64,000 nucleotides of DNA from Halostagnicola sp. A56 (lineage in GTDB: Archaea > Halobacteriota > Halobacteria > Halobacteriales > Natrialbaceae), in contig NZ_JMIP02000014.1 in NCBI RefSeq assembly GCF_000691505.1, positions 423,943 through 487,942 of the forward strand, read 5' to 3'. Both the position numbers and the translations under genes were made by a program. Positions 1 to 9,019 of the stretch are shown one piece after another; the stretch's first letter is position 1; each line of letters starts with the position of its first letter. The notes beneath the pieces were generated by a model. It saw only the letters and a list, made by a program, of their open reading frames with translations. It had not been told where the DNA came from and searched no databases.

Positions 1-105
1 GAGAGCATGGAAGGCGGCCTCGAGGAGTACGGACTGAAGCATGGACTCGTTTCGGAATCGTCCGCGAGCGACGAGGCGACTGCCGGCACCGAATCTCCGT
101 TTTGA
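1..105 (+). CDS. C-terminal end of a protein that begins before the window
   Basis: Frame 1 is open from the first base and ends with TGA at 103-105, giving 34 residues. The last part is rich in Ser, Ala, Glu and Thr, as in many haloarchaeal protein tails. The fragment is too short to recognise a family and no motif is visible. Reading it as coding rests on the acidic composition and the GC-rich third positions. The gene that follows lies on the other strand, so this end is convergent with aIF1. Confidence 0.55.
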   Translation, partial: ESMEGGLEEYGLKHGLVSESSASDEATAGTESPF

Positions 106-258
106 TTCGCTTCGACGGCCGTTTGATTGGCGTTGGCGGTGACATCGGGAATTAGTTATGCCAGTCCCGTCGCTGTCGCGACACGGTTCTGCGGAGAAAA
201 TCGGACGGTAACGAAGCGATACGGGTTTGTCGTGTTTCGGGGGTCGTCTCAGATCATC

Positions 259-552
259 CTATGCGACGTTGAAGCCGCGATCTCGAAGGAAATCCTCGAT
301 TCGGCCCGAGTGATTCCCTTGTAGTTCAATCTGGCTGTCTTCGACTGTGCCGCCACAGGCGAATTTCGATTTGAGATCCGACGACAGACTGTCGAGGTCG
401 ACGTCTTTCGGATCGAATCCCTGGATGATCGTTACCTCCTTACCGTATCTGCGCTCGTCAATGCGGATCGTAAGTTGCTGCTGGCCCTTGGCGACGTCCT
501 CGCAGACGCAGAGCTCTTCGGGCAGCCCGCACGTCGAGCAGACTTCCGACAT
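259..552 (-). CDS. sui1: Translation initiation factor aIF1 (SUI1 family)
   Basis: This 97-residue protein is the archaeal SUI1/eIF1 homologue. The family binds the small ribosomal subunit in the cytoplasm and helps select the start codon. An N-terminal zinc-ribbon-like segment (CSTCG then CVCED, residues 5-20) precedes the SUI1 domain, which contains the conserved ACGGTVED stretch near residue 69. An alternative GTG lies three codons upstream. I chose the ATG because GGTGA sits just before it and the product then starts MSEVC like its relatives. A TATA-like TATTAAA on the plus strand at 578-584 is 26-32 bp upstream, which would fit a leaderless or very short-leader mRNA. Confidence 0.95.
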   Translation of the reverse strand: MSEVCSTCGLPEELCVCEDVAKGQQQLTIRIDERRYGKEVTIIQGFDPKDVDLDSLSSDLKSKFACGGTVEDSQIELQGNHSGRIEDFLRDRGFNVA

Positions 553-621
553 TACGTTCACCTGTACGAAAGCGGCATATTAAACACTATCGGGACCGCC
601 CCTCCCTCGAGCGGTTCTTTT

Positions 622-2916
622 TCAGTGATCGTCGCTCGTCGTGCCCGAATCGCCGACCATTGGGAGTCGTTCCCGCGCCAGTTCGTCGACGAGATCGATC
701 GCCTCGTCGGCCCGCTCGCGACTGACAGTTCCGCGGTAGGTCGCCAACTCGTAGGTCTCGCTGACCCGCTCGACGCGCGGATCGAGGTCGACATCCTCCT
801 CGAGCGCGGCGAGGTACTCCCGCGTCGACTCGCTCTCCCGCCGCGGCCGGTACGACCGCTCGAGAAGCACCTCGAGTCGCCGATAGGCGCGAACGGCGTC
901 GGCCGCCGGTGTCTTTCGGGAGCCGTGCCAGTAGAGGTGGGCCGTCTGACTCACGTACGAACCGACCCCGCTCCGGTGGGCACCCGCGACGACCGCGACC
1001 AGTGCAGAGAGCCCGATCGCGAGCGTCTCGAACGAAAGCGACGAGAGAAGTCCTCCCTCGTTTTCGGCGTTCGTATCGGTATTTTCCTCACCAACGCCGC
1101 CGGGGGTGGAGGGGCTTTGGCTCCCGTTCGATTCGTTCGGCTGCTCGGACTCGTTCGTTTCGGAAGTGTTCTCCTTCGGCTGTTCGGACTCGTTCCCCGT
1201 GTCGGGCTCCGTCGAGTCCGGATCGTCGTCCGGTTCCTCGTCTTCGATCGGCACGTCTTCGCTCTGGTCCGTGTCGATCCCGCTCTGACCGCTCTCGCGT
1301 GCGTCCTGTATGGCGTCGGCGTTGGCTCCCTGCCGGTCTCCCGGCGGCGTCGGATCGAACGTGACCCAGCCGTGGTCTGGGAAGTAGACCTCGACCCAGG
1401 CGTGTGAGTCCAACCCACGGACGACCCACTCGTCGTCGTCGACCTGCTGGCCCGCCCCGTAACCGGTCACGTACCGCGCGGGAACGTCCTCAGCCCGAAG
1501 CATCTGAGTCATCGCCGTCGCGAAGTAGACGCAGTAGCCCTCGTCCATCTCGAGGAGGAACTTCTCCGCGACGTTGCCCGACGGTTTCTCGACGTCGAGC
1601 GAGTAGCCCTTACTGGATCGAAGGTGGGATTCGATCGCGCTCGCCTTCTCGTAGGGAGTGTCCGCATCCGCGACGATCGACGCCGTTTCAGCCTCGAACG
1701 CCGCGGCGGTGCTTTCGGGTAGCTGGCGGTACTCGCTATCGCGAATTTCGGCCGGGTAGTCCGTTCCGGCTGTCCGCAGCGCCGCCGGTTCGGGGTCGAC
1801 GACGGCGCTCTCGACCGCGTAACTATCCTGCTCGAGCAGCGTTTCGGTGGGGTGGAGCTGGCCGTGATCGGACACCTCCGCGGCCGAGACGGTGTCACTT
1901 TCGACCGACAGCGGCTGGGCGGCCGTCGGCATCGTCTGTATCTCCGTCTCGAGGTCGATCTCTTGGACGAGCGTCTCGTACTCGCCCGGCGGCGACTCGA
2001 GCCGGCCGTCGTACGGCGACATCGACCCGGTTCGGATCCAGCCGTCTCCCGTGAACCGATCGTAGACGCCAGTCCGCCAGTACGTCGGCTCGTCGACCGT
2101 CGCCGTGAACCTGACTTCGGGGGAGAGATCGACCGGGCCGCCGATATCGGACTGGCTCGGCGAGCCGTCGATCGCGCCCTCGAGCGTGCTCGGGCCGCCG
2201 ACGTCGCGGAAGGCCGGACCGCCGTTCTCTCCGCCAGGAACGGCCGTGACCGACAGCGAGAGCGCGATCATGAGCGCGAACGCGATCGCGAGGATGTCCG
2301 CCTGTGCGATCGAGCCGCCGCGGCGAGCGAGTTCGCCGAACGCGACGGCCGCGATGCCCCCGAGCGTTCCAAGCAGGGTGACCGGTATCGCGGCGTTTCC
2401 GGTCAGGACCAGAAACAACAGCGCGAACCCGCCGGGAACGACGCTCCAGACGTATCGCTTTCGCATCGCGAGGTACCACGAGAGAAAGACCGGTCCGGGG
2501 ACGAATCCGAACGCCCACGTTCCGGCTTCGACCATCCTGAGTATCGACAGTCCCGTCGCGAGGGTGAACGCGTCCGAAAGGAGCCTGTCCCAGGCCGCGA
2601 TCGCGACGCCGAGTTCGATGCCCGCGGCGCTCAGGTAGTATGCGAACCCGCCGACGGCAGCGACCAGCGCCGCGAGCGCCGCGGTCCGCGGTCGAATCGT
2701 GTACGCGAGGACGGTCGCGGCGACCATCGACGCGACGGCGAGCGCCAGCAACGTCTGCGAACCGCCGACGACCGAGGTGACTTCCTGATGAAGCACTCGT
2801 ACGTACGACGCCGTCAGAACGCCGACCCCGCCGAGTGCGAGCGCCCGGAACGAGCGCTGTCCGACCGCCCCGTCGAGGTCGATCGATGCGGCCCGCCGCT
2901 CGGATCGCGAACTCAC
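622..2916 (-). CDS. Transglutaminase-like membrane protein (TgpA/DUF3488 type)
   Basis: The product has 764 residues. An N-terminal block of about six hydrophobic segments (roughly residues 20-230) is followed by an extracytoplasmic transglutaminase-like domain, with the catalytic triad visible as Cys in GYCVYF (about 460), His in SHAWVEVYF (about 503) and Asp in FDPTPPG (about 518). An acidic Ser/Thr/Glu-rich linker, one more membrane segment and a cytoplasmic tail of DUF4129 type follow. The frame stays open far upstream, but the GTG at 2914-2916 overlaps the stop of the DUF58 gene as GTGA, which sets the start. It is the last gene of a MoxR-DUF58-transglutaminase operon, a set common in archaea and bacteria. 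The substrate is not known. Confidence 0.9.
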   Translation of the reverse strand: MSSRSERRAASIDLDGAVGQRSFRALALGGVGVLTASYVRVLHQEVTSVVGGSQTLLALAVASMVAATVLAYTIRPRTAALAALVAAVGGFAYYLSAAGIELGVAIAAWDRLLSDAFTLATGLSILRMVEAGTWAFGFVPGPVFLSWYLAMRKRYVWSVVPGGFALLFLVLTGNAAIPVTLLGTLGGIAAVAFGELARRGGSIAQADILAIAFALMIALSLSVTAVPGGENGGPAFRDVGGPSTLEGAIDGSPSQSDIGGPVDLSPEVRFTATVDEPTYWRTGVYDRFTGDGWIRTGSMSPYDGRLESPPGEYETLVQEIDLETEIQTMPTAAQPLSVESDTVSAAEVSDHGQLHPTETLLEQDSYAVESAVVDPEPAALRTAGTDYPAEIRDSEYRQLPESTAAAFEAETASIVADADTPYEKASAIESHLRSSKGYSLDVEKPSGNVAEKFLLEMDEGYCVYFATAMTQMLRAEDVPARYVTGYGAGQQVDDDEWVVRGLDSHAWVEVYFPDHGWVTFDPTPPGDRQGANADAIQDARESGQSGIDTDQSEDVPIEDEEPDDDPDSTEPDTGNESEQPKENTSETNESEQPNESNGSQSPSTPGGVGEENTDTNAENEGGLLSSLSFETLAIGLSALVAVVAGAHRSGVGSYVSQTAHLYWHGSRKTPAADAVRAYRRLEVLLERSYRPRRESESTREYLAALEEDVDLDPRVERVSETYELATYRGTVSRERADEAIDLVDELARERLPMVGDSGTTSDDH

Positions 2917-3974
2917 GAGCGAACCTCCAGGGGCTCGCCGTCGGTTTCGGCCGGTCGAGTCCCACCGACGGTTCTCTCGCTCCTCGAGGGGCGTCCGCGA
3001 AGTCGATCGAACGAAATCTCGCGTCCGTCGACGAGAACGGTCGTCCCAGTGGTATCGCTCCGGATCAGCACGTCGGCGTCCGCCGTCGCTCGCTCGTCGA
3101 GTTCGCCTGCTTCGACGACGGCGAGTGCTCGCAGCATCGCCCGCTGGTGCGCTCGTCCGGTCGCGGGCGCTCTGGTCGCTTCGGGCAGGACGACTCCGAC
3201 GGGGACGCCCAGCTCGAGGAGGTACGTCCCGACACTGGCGACCGCCGCGGCCGTCTCGTCCTCGTATCCGGGCGGACACTCGGCCGCAATCGAGATCGAG
3301 CCTCGATCGTCGCCGTCGGCGAACTCCTTGACGATCAACTCGTCGTCGGGTCGTTTCGCCGCTGACTTCCAGTGTACGTCCCGGAACGAGTCGCCGCGAA
3401 CGTACTCTCTGAGGTGGTCGAACTCCTCGCGGTGCTCGCGGTCTGTGGCCGCCGCGAGCGCCTGTAACTCGGGACGCGAGTCCTCGGCGAGGTCGTAGAC
3501 GTTCGGGAAGACGAGCACGGACGTCGTCTGATCGTCCTCGAAGCGGCGTCTCACCAGGCCGAGCAGGTCGGTAACGACGACCGAGATCGGACCGACCGCG
3601 TGTTCGCCGCGAGCCTCGAGGCGAACGTCGTACCGGAATCGCTCCGACGCGGATATCGTGGTTTCCGCTACGTTCCCGGCATCGACGACGGCGAGTCTGT
3701 CCGCGTCGACGCGGTCGGTGACGGTCGCGGAGACCGGAGCGTTCGATTCGACGACCGTCTCGACCGGCCGCGTTTCGCCGACGAATCCGGCTTCGATCGG
3801 CGTTCGCGTGACCGTCGGGGCGTCGATTCGAGCCACCGTTACCGCCGCCGTGAGGAGCGCGATCGCCAGCGGAAAGACGATCGCGCTCAGCGATCGACTG
3901 CCGTACTGCCACGCCATGAGCCACGAGACCGCGAGAGTAGCGACGACGGCGACGCCGCGACGCGTCGGTCTCAT
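2913..3974 (-). CDS. DUF58 domain protein
   Basis: This 353-residue protein has two hydrophobic segments near the N terminus (about residues 8-45), a beta-rich middle and the DUF58 signature DVHWKSAAKR near residue 200. DUF58 proteins are von Willebrand-A-like and are almost always encoded next to MoxR AAA+ ATPases, where they are thought to be chaperone partners or assembly targets. Here it overlaps the MoxR gene by ATGA at 3971-3974 and the transglutaminase gene by GTGA at 2913-2916, so the three are probably translated together. The exact role is unknown. Confidence 0.92.
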   Translation of the reverse strand: MRPTRRGVAVVATLAVSWLMAWQYGSRSLSAIVFPLAIALLTAAVTVARIDAPTVTRTPIEAGFVGETRPVETVVESNAPVSATVTDRVDADRLAVVDAGNVAETTISASERFRYDVRLEARGEHAVGPISVVVTDLLGLVRRRFEDDQTTSVLVFPNVYDLAEDSRPELQALAAATDREHREEFDHLREYVRGDSFRDVHWKSAAKRPDDELIVKEFADGDDRGSISIAAECPPGYEDETAAAVASVGTYLLELGVPVGVVLPEATRAPATGRAHQRAMLRALAVVEAGELDERATADADVLIRSDTTGTTVLVDGREISFDRLRGRPSRSERTVGGTRPAETDGEPLEVRS

Positions 3975-4948
3975 TCGACCGGCACGGTCTCGAGCGCGCG
4001 TTCGACGACGCTCTCACCGTCTCGATCTCGATCTCTCGTTCGGATGCGGTGGCTCAGGACGACCGGTGCGACGCGTTTGATGTCGTCCGGAACGACGTAC
4101 CCCCGTCCCTGGCTCACCGCGCGGGCCTGTGCCGCGCGCGTCAGCGAGATCGTCCCGCGGGGACTGACGCCGATGTGGGCGTGCTCGCGCGTGTAGCCCG
4201 CCAGTCGCGTTGCATACTCTCGTGTGGGTTTCTCGACGGTCGCATTCGCCACCGTCTCGCGGGCTCGAACGATCGTTTCGAGGTCGGTGACCGGCTCGAG
4301 CGATTCGATCGGGTGGTGACCGACGGTCCGCTCGAGCATGTCCGATTCTTCATCGGGGTCGGGATACCCCAGATGGAGTTTCTTCATGAACCGGTCGACC
4401 TCCGCGAACGGGAGTTCGTAGGTCCGATCCGGTTCGATGGCGTTCTGGGTCGCGATGACGGTAAACGGCGTCGGGAGCCGGCGGGTCGTCCCGTCGACGG
4501 TGACCTGTCCTTCTTCCATGGCCTCGAGCAGCGCCGACTGGGTCTTCGGCGGGGCGCGGTTGATCTCGTCGCCGAGGACGATGTTGGCGAAGACGGGGCC
4601 GGATCGAAACTCGAACTCGCGGCGTTTCTGGTTGAAGACGTTCACGCCCGTCACGTCGGCGGGAAGCAGGTCGGGGGTGAACTGGACGCGGCTGAACTCG
4701 CAGTCGATCGAGGTCGAAATCGAGCGAGCGAGCATCGTCTTGCCGACGCCGGGAACGTCCTCGAGCAGGGCGTGACCGCGGCCGAGGATCGTCGTGATGA
4801 CGTGAGAGATCACCTCGTCGTGACCGACGATGACGCGGCCGACGTTCTCGTGAATCTCCGTACAGAGGGCGGCGACGGTATCGACCGGGAGGGACTCTGG
4901 CGGCTGCTGGCCGCGTTCGCTTCGAGCGGTTGAGTTTGTGTTGGGCAT
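3971..4948 (-). CDS. MoxR-type AAA+ ATPase
   Basis: The 325-residue protein is a MoxR-family AAA+ ATPase. Walker A is DVPGVGKT (residues 65-72) and Walker B is in VLGDEINRAPP (about 127), followed by the family motif TQSALLEAMEE. A C-terminal helical lid contains SPRGTISLTRAAQA, a typical MoxR sensor-2 region. MoxR proteins act as chaperones that mature partner proteins. It heads the operon with DUF58 and the transglutaminase. The promoter probably lies in the 255 bp upstream, where the minus strand has an AT-rich CATATAC about 75 bp from the start. Confidence 0.95.
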   Translation of the reverse strand: MPNTNSTARSERGQQPPESLPVDTVAALCTEIHENVGRVIVGHDEVISHVITTILGRGHALLEDVPGVGKTMLARSISTSIDCEFSRVQFTPDLLPADVTGVNVFNQKRREFEFRSGPVFANIVLGDEINRAPPKTQSALLEAMEEGQVTVDGTTRRLPTPFTVIATQNAIEPDRTYELPFAEVDRFMKKLHLGYPDPDEESDMLERTVGHHPIESLEPVTDLETIVRARETVANATVEKPTREYATRLAGYTREHAHIGVSPRGTISLTRAAQARAVSQGRGYVVPDDIKRVAPVVLSHRIRTRDRDRDGESVVERALETVPVE

Positions 4949-5203
4949 GTATCTGGCGAGAGTGGTGCGGAGACCGCGATCGGATCGTTGGTGTCTCTGC
5001 GTCGGTCACCCGTATATGTTTTGTGACGATCAGATTCCAGTCGGAACTCGGCGCTCGGGTCGCGGTCGGGTTTACGTATCCAATACGTCCACGTCGCCCC
5101 AGATATAGCTAGTCCTCGAGGCGGATTCGACGTTCGATCCCAGGATACACCGCTAGCTCTACGGCCGTGAATACTCGAAAAACGATACCCCTTCTTCGGG
5201 CGC

Positions 5204-5398
5204 TTACAGTCGCTCGACGTTGGTCGCGCGCGGGCCCTTATCTGCTTGTTCGATATCGAACTCGACTTCCTGTCCCTCCTCGAGGTCAGGACCGCCGACG
5301 TCTTCCATGTGGAAGAACACGTCCTCGTCCGCGTCTTCGGTTTCGATAAAGCCGTAACCGCCTGTGTCGTTGAAGAATTCGACCGTGCCTTTCGCCAT
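5204..5398 (-). CDS. cspA: Cold-shock domain protein
   Basis: The 64 residues form a single cold-shock (OB-fold) domain with RNP1-like GGYGFIETED and RNP2-like DVFFHMED. Such proteins bind single-stranded RNA or DNA and are often abundant in haloarchaea. A longer frame begins three codons upstream (MPA), but MAKGTVEFF is the usual N terminus. On the minus strand a TATA-like TTTATGCTATA (plus 5421-5431) lies 23-33 bp upstream of the chosen ATG, which fits a leaderless transcript starting there. Confidence 0.95.
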   Translation of the reverse strand: MAKGTVEFFNDTGGYGFIETEDADEDVFFHMEDVGGPDLEEGQEVEFDIEQADKGPRATNVERL

Positions 5399-5420
5399 TG
5401 CAGGCATCTAGAGCCACGAC

Positions 5421-5431
5421 TATAGCATAAA
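5421..5431 (-). promoter_or_regulatory. TATA-like box of the cold-shock gene
   Basis: On the minus strand the sequence reads TTTATGCTATA and is centred about 28 bp before the ATG of the cold-shock gene. This is the spacing expected between a haloarchaeal TATA box and a transcript that starts at or next to the initiation codon. Confidence 0.45.
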
Positions 5432-5494
5432 TGTTCGGGACGATTGTGCGGCGTTTGCCGGTTCTTTCTGGCCAACTCTTGGCCAGCACGGATC

Positions 5495-5872
5495 TTACCA
5501 GTCTTTGCAAGCCGGACACACGAGCGCTCCGTCCTCGAGCCAGGCCCGATCGACCGTCTCCGAACACGTCTCGCAGGTGTAGCTCCCCCAGACGTACGTC
5601 GAGGTCGCCGGCTCGACGGCGGGACCCGGTTCGGTCGTTTCGCCTCCCCCGAGTGCGTTCTCAGGCTCCGTGTCTGATTCTGCGTCCAACTGCGTGTTCG
5701 ATTCCGTCTCCGACTCCGCGTCCGACTCCGAAGCTTCCTCCTCGGCGCTCGAGTCCGCCGCATCCTCGTCCCCGGTAAACGCCGAGAGCGTCGCGTCCTC
5801 TGTCACGGGCGGCGATAGGTCCGGAAGCGACTTAACGACTCGGGCGACCGGTCTCCGAGTTCGGACGAACAT
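5495..5872 (-). CDS. Small acidic protein with C-terminal zinc ribbon
   Basis: The 125-residue protein has a basic N terminus, a long disordered Asp/Glu/Ser stretch (residues 34-90) and a C-terminal zinc-ribbon-like module with CETC and CPAC (about residues 99-122), ending in Trp. This layout recurs in haloarchaeal conserved proteins of unknown function. The paired CxxC motifs suggest one bound zinc. It is encoded upstream of the cold-shock gene on the same strand, about 100 bp away, without obvious coupling. No function can be assigned. Confidence 0.8.
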   Translation of the reverse strand: MFVRTRRPVARVVKSLPDLSPPVTEDATLSAFTGDEDAADSSAEEEASESDAESETESNTQLDAESDTEPENALGGGETTEPGPAVEPATSTYVWGSYTCETCSETVDRAWLEDGALVCPACKDW

Positions 5873-5957
5873 ATTGCCGTCTCAGACGGGTAATCAATTC
5901 GGCAGGCGTTCGCCTCGGACCGGCACGGACAAGTACCATCGGTGACAACCCGCACGT

Positions 5958-6152
5958 ATGGACACCGCCGTACCGCTGAACGTCATCGTGGACAACCTCG
6001 TCGAGATGAACGACCTCTTCACCGACGTCGCGATGGGCGACGGAGCCGCGCCGCTTCTGGTCGCGATGGGCGGGCTCATCGTCGTCGCCAGCCTCGGAAT
6101 CTTCGGCGCGCTGACCCTCGGTGCCGTCGGCAATCTCCTCACTGCGAACTAG
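5958..6152 (+). CDS. Small single-pass membrane protein
   Basis: The 64-residue protein has a polar N-terminal half and one strong hydrophobic segment (about residues 32-58, LLVAMGGLIVVASLGIFG). Conserved small proteins of this type are common in haloarchaea. No catalytic motif is present and the function is unknown. It lies between two minus-strand genes and probably has its own promoter. Confidence 0.6.
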   Translation: MDTAVPLNVIVDNLVEMNDLFTDVAMGDGAAPLLVAMGGLIVVASLGIFGALTLGAVGNLLTAN

Positions 6153-6208
6153 AACGCGCCCCGCGATCGGCTCTTTCTTCCCGTCACTCGCTACCGACCA
6201 GCCGACCG

Positions 6209-7225
6209 TCAGTCGGTTCGCCGTTCGTCTCCGGTCGCCGTTCGGAGCGCCTCGCTCGAGCGCTCGATCGCGTCCTCGAGATCCGGCCCGAGCGGCGAGC
6301 CGACGACGACGCCGTCGACGTGCTCGAGTGCCGCCTCGAACCGGTCGACGACCGTCTCGGTCGTCCCCGCGATACAGAACGCGTCGATCATTTCGGGGGT
6401 AACTCGACCGAAGGCGTCGGTCAGATCGCCGCGCTCTAACGCCTCGCTGACCGCCGACGCGGCGTCGGGATCGACGTCGTGGCGCTCGAGCACCGGCTCG
6501 GCCGCGCCGCCGACGATGAACGCGACCGGTGGTCGGGCCGCCTCTCTGGCCGTCTCCTCGTCGGCGGCGACGCTGGTGCTGGCGAACGCGAGCGACTCGA
6601 ACGAGCCGCGGTCGTCGGGACGGTCCGCAAGCCCCCGTTCAACCTGCTCGCTGGCCCACTCGAGGTCCGTGGGATGGGCGGCGTTGATCAGGACGCCGTC
6701 GGCGTGTTTCGCACTCATCCGAAGCATGTGCGGCCCCTGTGCACCCACGTAGACGGGGATCGTCTCCGACGGCGACTCAAGGTTGAGCGAGGCGTCTCTC
6801 GCGGTGAACGTCCCCTCGTGGGTGACCGTCTCGCCGGCCCAGAGTTCTCGAGCCACGTCGAACGTCTCGAGGACGCGCCGAAGCGGGCGATCGCGCTCGA
6901 TTCCGAGGTTCGAAAGCGAAGACCGATCGCCGGCGCCGATCCCGAAGACGGCACGGCCGTCGCTGCCCTCGTCGATGGTCGCCACCTGCGCTGCGAGCCT
7001 CGCGGGGTGGGTCTCGTAGGGGTTGACGACACCCGGCCCGATCCGAATTTCGTCGGTCGATGCCGCGATTTTCGAACAGGTGACGAACGGATCGCGGTTG
7101 AAGTAGTGACTGCTCGTAAACGCGATGTCGAACCCGCTCTCTTCCGCCTGAGCCGCCAGCGAGGCGATCCGATCTGCCGGGTGTTCGGGCGTGAGTTCGA
7201 TCCCCCAGGTTGATCCACCGGTCAT
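6209..7225 (-). CDS. F420-dependent LLM-class oxidoreductase (Mer-like)
   Basis: This 338-residue TIM-barrel protein of the luciferase-like monooxygenase superfamily resembles 5,10-methylenetetrahydromethanopterin reductase. Characteristic features are the start WGIELTP, GPGVVNPYETHPARLA (about residues 78-93), GIGAGDR and YVGAQGP. In methanogens Mer uses F420H2. Haloarchaea have Mer-like proteins whose substrate is less certain, possibly folate-linked one-carbon metabolism. The frame is open further upstream, but the ATG at 7223-7225 overlaps the stop of cofE as ATGA. Coupling to an F420 biosynthesis gene supports use of F420. Confidence 0.9.
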   Translation of the reverse strand: MTGGSTWGIELTPEHPADRIASLAAQAEESGFDIAFTSSHYFNRDPFVTCSKIAASTDEIRIGPGVVNPYETHPARLAAQVATIDEGSDGRAVFGIGAGDRSSLSNLGIERDRPLRRVLETFDVARELWAGETVTHEGTFTARDASLNLESPSETIPVYVGAQGPHMLRMSAKHADGVLINAAHPTDLEWASEQVERGLADRPDDRGSFESLAFASTSVAADEETAREAARPPVAFIVGGAAEPVLERHDVDPDAASAVSEALERGDLTDAFGRVTPEMIDAFCIAGTTETVVDRFEAALEHVDGVVVGSPLGPDLEDAIERSSEALRTATGDERRTD

Positions 7226-7992
7226 TCGTCGACCCTCCACTCGCGCAGCGCCTGCCGGATCAGGTCGTCCTCGACCGACCGGAACAGTTCGTCGCTTCCG
7301 CCGTGGTCGCCGAACTGCCAGTCGCGGACGACCACGGCGGGGGTTCCGCCGTCCCCTTCGCCGGTGACGAGGTTCGCCGCCGCGGCGAGTTCGTCGACGA
7401 CCGACTGGACAGTGACGCCGAGTTCGTGGCCGTCGCGATCCGTCTCCCCGCGCCAGTCGCGGCTGGCGGGCATCCCCGCCCACCCGAGCGCGACGCCGCG
7501 CTGGCCGTGTCGGAACGGCCGTCCGCAGGTGTCGGTGACGACGACCGCGACGTCTTCGATGCCGCGTTCCTCGAGGCCGGAACGAATCCGTTCGGCGTTC
7601 TCGGCCGGTCGCTTGGGCAGGAGTAGGATATCGTTGTCCGGCACGTTCGAGCGATCGATACCAGCGTTCACGCAGATGTGGCCGAACCGAGTTTCGGTCA
7701 GGAGAAACGGCGCGTCGATCAGGAGTTCGGTGCTCTCCTCGAGCACCGCCTGCGCGAACCGGGGGTCCTTCTCGTCGCCGGTTATCTCCTCGAGCCGGTC
7801 GGCGATCTCGGTCGCACGGCCGCTGACGGGAAACTCCTCGAGATCGACGGCCCGATCCTCGGCTTTCGAGACGATCGTGCTCGCGACGGTGAGGACGTCG
7901 CCGGCCTCGAGCGTGGCCCGATCTGCGACGAGTTCGGCGATGTCGTCGCCGGGACGGATCTCGGGCAGATCCGTCACTGCGTGTAGTTCCAT
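7222..7992 (-). CDS. cofE: Coenzyme F420-0:L-glutamate ligase
   Basis: CofE adds L-glutamate residues to F420-0 in a GTP-dependent reaction in the cytoplasm, the last step of coenzyme F420 synthesis. The 256-residue length matches the archaeal single-domain enzyme. Conserved segments include STIVSKAEDR (about residues 38-47), DTCGRPFRHGQRGVALG (about 151-167) and the C-terminal DELFRSVEDDLIRQAL. The downstream Mer-like gene overlaps by ATGA, so synthesis of the cofactor and a user enzyme are probably co-expressed. Confidence 0.95.
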   Translation of the reverse strand: MELHAVTDLPEIRPGDDIAELVADRATLEAGDVLTVASTIVSKAEDRAVDLEEFPVSGRATEIADRLEEITGDEKDPRFAQAVLEESTELLIDAPFLLTETRFGHICVNAGIDRSNVPDNDILLLPKRPAENAERIRSGLEERGIEDVAVVVTDTCGRPFRHGQRGVALGWAGMPASRDWRGETDRDGHELGVTVQSVVDELAAAANLVTGEGDGGTPAVVVRDWQFGDHGGSDELFRSVEDDLIRQALREWRVDE

Positions 7993-8121
7993 ACCGGAAA
8001 CAGGGTCAGCCGCGCCAAAAACGCACCGTCATCGGAGGACCTCGTCCGTACTGGTGGCAGCCGTCTGGGAGATGAAAAGGTGGATACAGGCTGATCGATA
8101 ACTCAAGTGTGGTGACGACGC

Positions 8122-8928
8122 GTGGATGATTCAGAGCCCGATACGTTCGCCGTCATGGAACAGATGCCGACGCAGGAGGTTCTCGATTCCCTCATCGAGA
8201 GTGGCCTCCACGAGATCAGGCGCGAGAGATCCGGGCTGTTACTGTCGGGGTTTTCCGCCGGTCTCGACATCGGATTCGGGCCGCTGTTGATGGCGGTCGT
8301 CCTCACGCTTTCGCAGGGTTCCTACGGCGATCTCACGACCGAACTGCTGCTGGCGAGCGTCTACTCCGTCGGCTTTCTGTTCGTGATCCTGGGCCGCTCG
8401 GAACTGTTCACCGAGCACACGACGTTGGCCGTCGTTCCGGTTCTCGACAGACAGGCGTCGATCGGACAGTTGATGCGACTCTGGGGGCTGGTCTACATCG
8501 GAAATATCATCGGCGGGCTCTTGTTTACGTTGCTCGCCGTCGTCTTGATGCCGGGGCTCGGCGTCGTCTCGCCGGAATCGTTCGAACTGATCGCGACCAA
8601 ACTCGTCTCCCACCAGTTACACTGGCTGTTCGTCGCCGGAGTCTTCGCGGGCTGGTTGATGGGGCTGCTGGCGTGGTTGATTACCGCTGCGCAGGGAACC
8701 TTGAGTCGAGTGGCCATCATCTGGATCGTCACCGCCACGATCGGAATTCTTCACCTCCCACACTCCATCGCGGGCAACGTCGAGGTGCTGTTCGGCCTGT
8801 TCATCTCCCCGTCGATCACACCGTTGAATTACCTCGCGTTTCTCTCCCTTTCGACGATCGGGAACGCGTTTGGCGGCGCGATATTCGTCGCCGTTCTCAA
8901 GTACGGCCACGTCGTTCGCGGGGCGTAG
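8122..8928 (+). CDS. Formate/nitrite transporter (FNT) family channel
   Basis: The 268-residue protein has six hydrophobic segments in the FNT arrangement and the N-terminal amphipathic helix typical of FocA/NirC (TQEVLDSLIESGLHEIRRE). The family moves small monovalent anions such as formate, nitrite or hydrosulfide across the membrane. The start is a GTG. In the same frame a TGA lies three codons upstream, so no earlier start is possible. The substrate cannot be inferred, because the neighbours are F420 genes and a Nudix fusion. Confidence 0.88.
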   Translation: MDDSEPDTFAVMEQMPTQEVLDSLIESGLHEIRRERSGLLLSGFSAGLDIGFGPLLMAVVLTLSQGSYGDLTTELLLASVYSVGFLFVILGRSELFTEHTTLAVVPVLDRQASIGQLMRLWGLVYIGNIIGGLLFTLLAVVLMPGLGVVSPESFELIATKLVSHQLHWLFVAGVFAGWLMGLLAWLITAAQGTLSRVAIIWIVTATIGILHLPHSIAGNVEVLFGLFISPSITPLNYLAFLSLSTIGNAFGGAIFVAVLKYGHVVRGA

Positions 8929-9019
8929 CGACGCTAATTTCGTTTTTCGCGGGGCATCGTAACTCCAGTCGGGTTTCGGTCCCGAAACGCCTTCCCTCGA
9001 GGCGGCCGTCCGAGCAACT

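Noticed and set aside
475..1407. 310-codon plus-strand frame over the aIF1 and transglutaminase region
   Set aside because: It is antisense to the supported minus-strand genes and has an Arg/Val-rich composition typical of a shadow frame.
1852..3498. 548-codon open frame on the plus strand opposite the transglutaminase and DUF58 genes
   Set aside because: It is Arg/Asp-rich without domain character and lies antisense to two well-supported operon genes. Long antisense frames are usual in GC-rich haloarchaeal DNA.
5040..5165. Possible tRNA because of a GTTCGATCC T-loop-like sequence
   Set aside because: The flanking bases do not form a T stem, and no acceptor or anticodon stem can be drawn.
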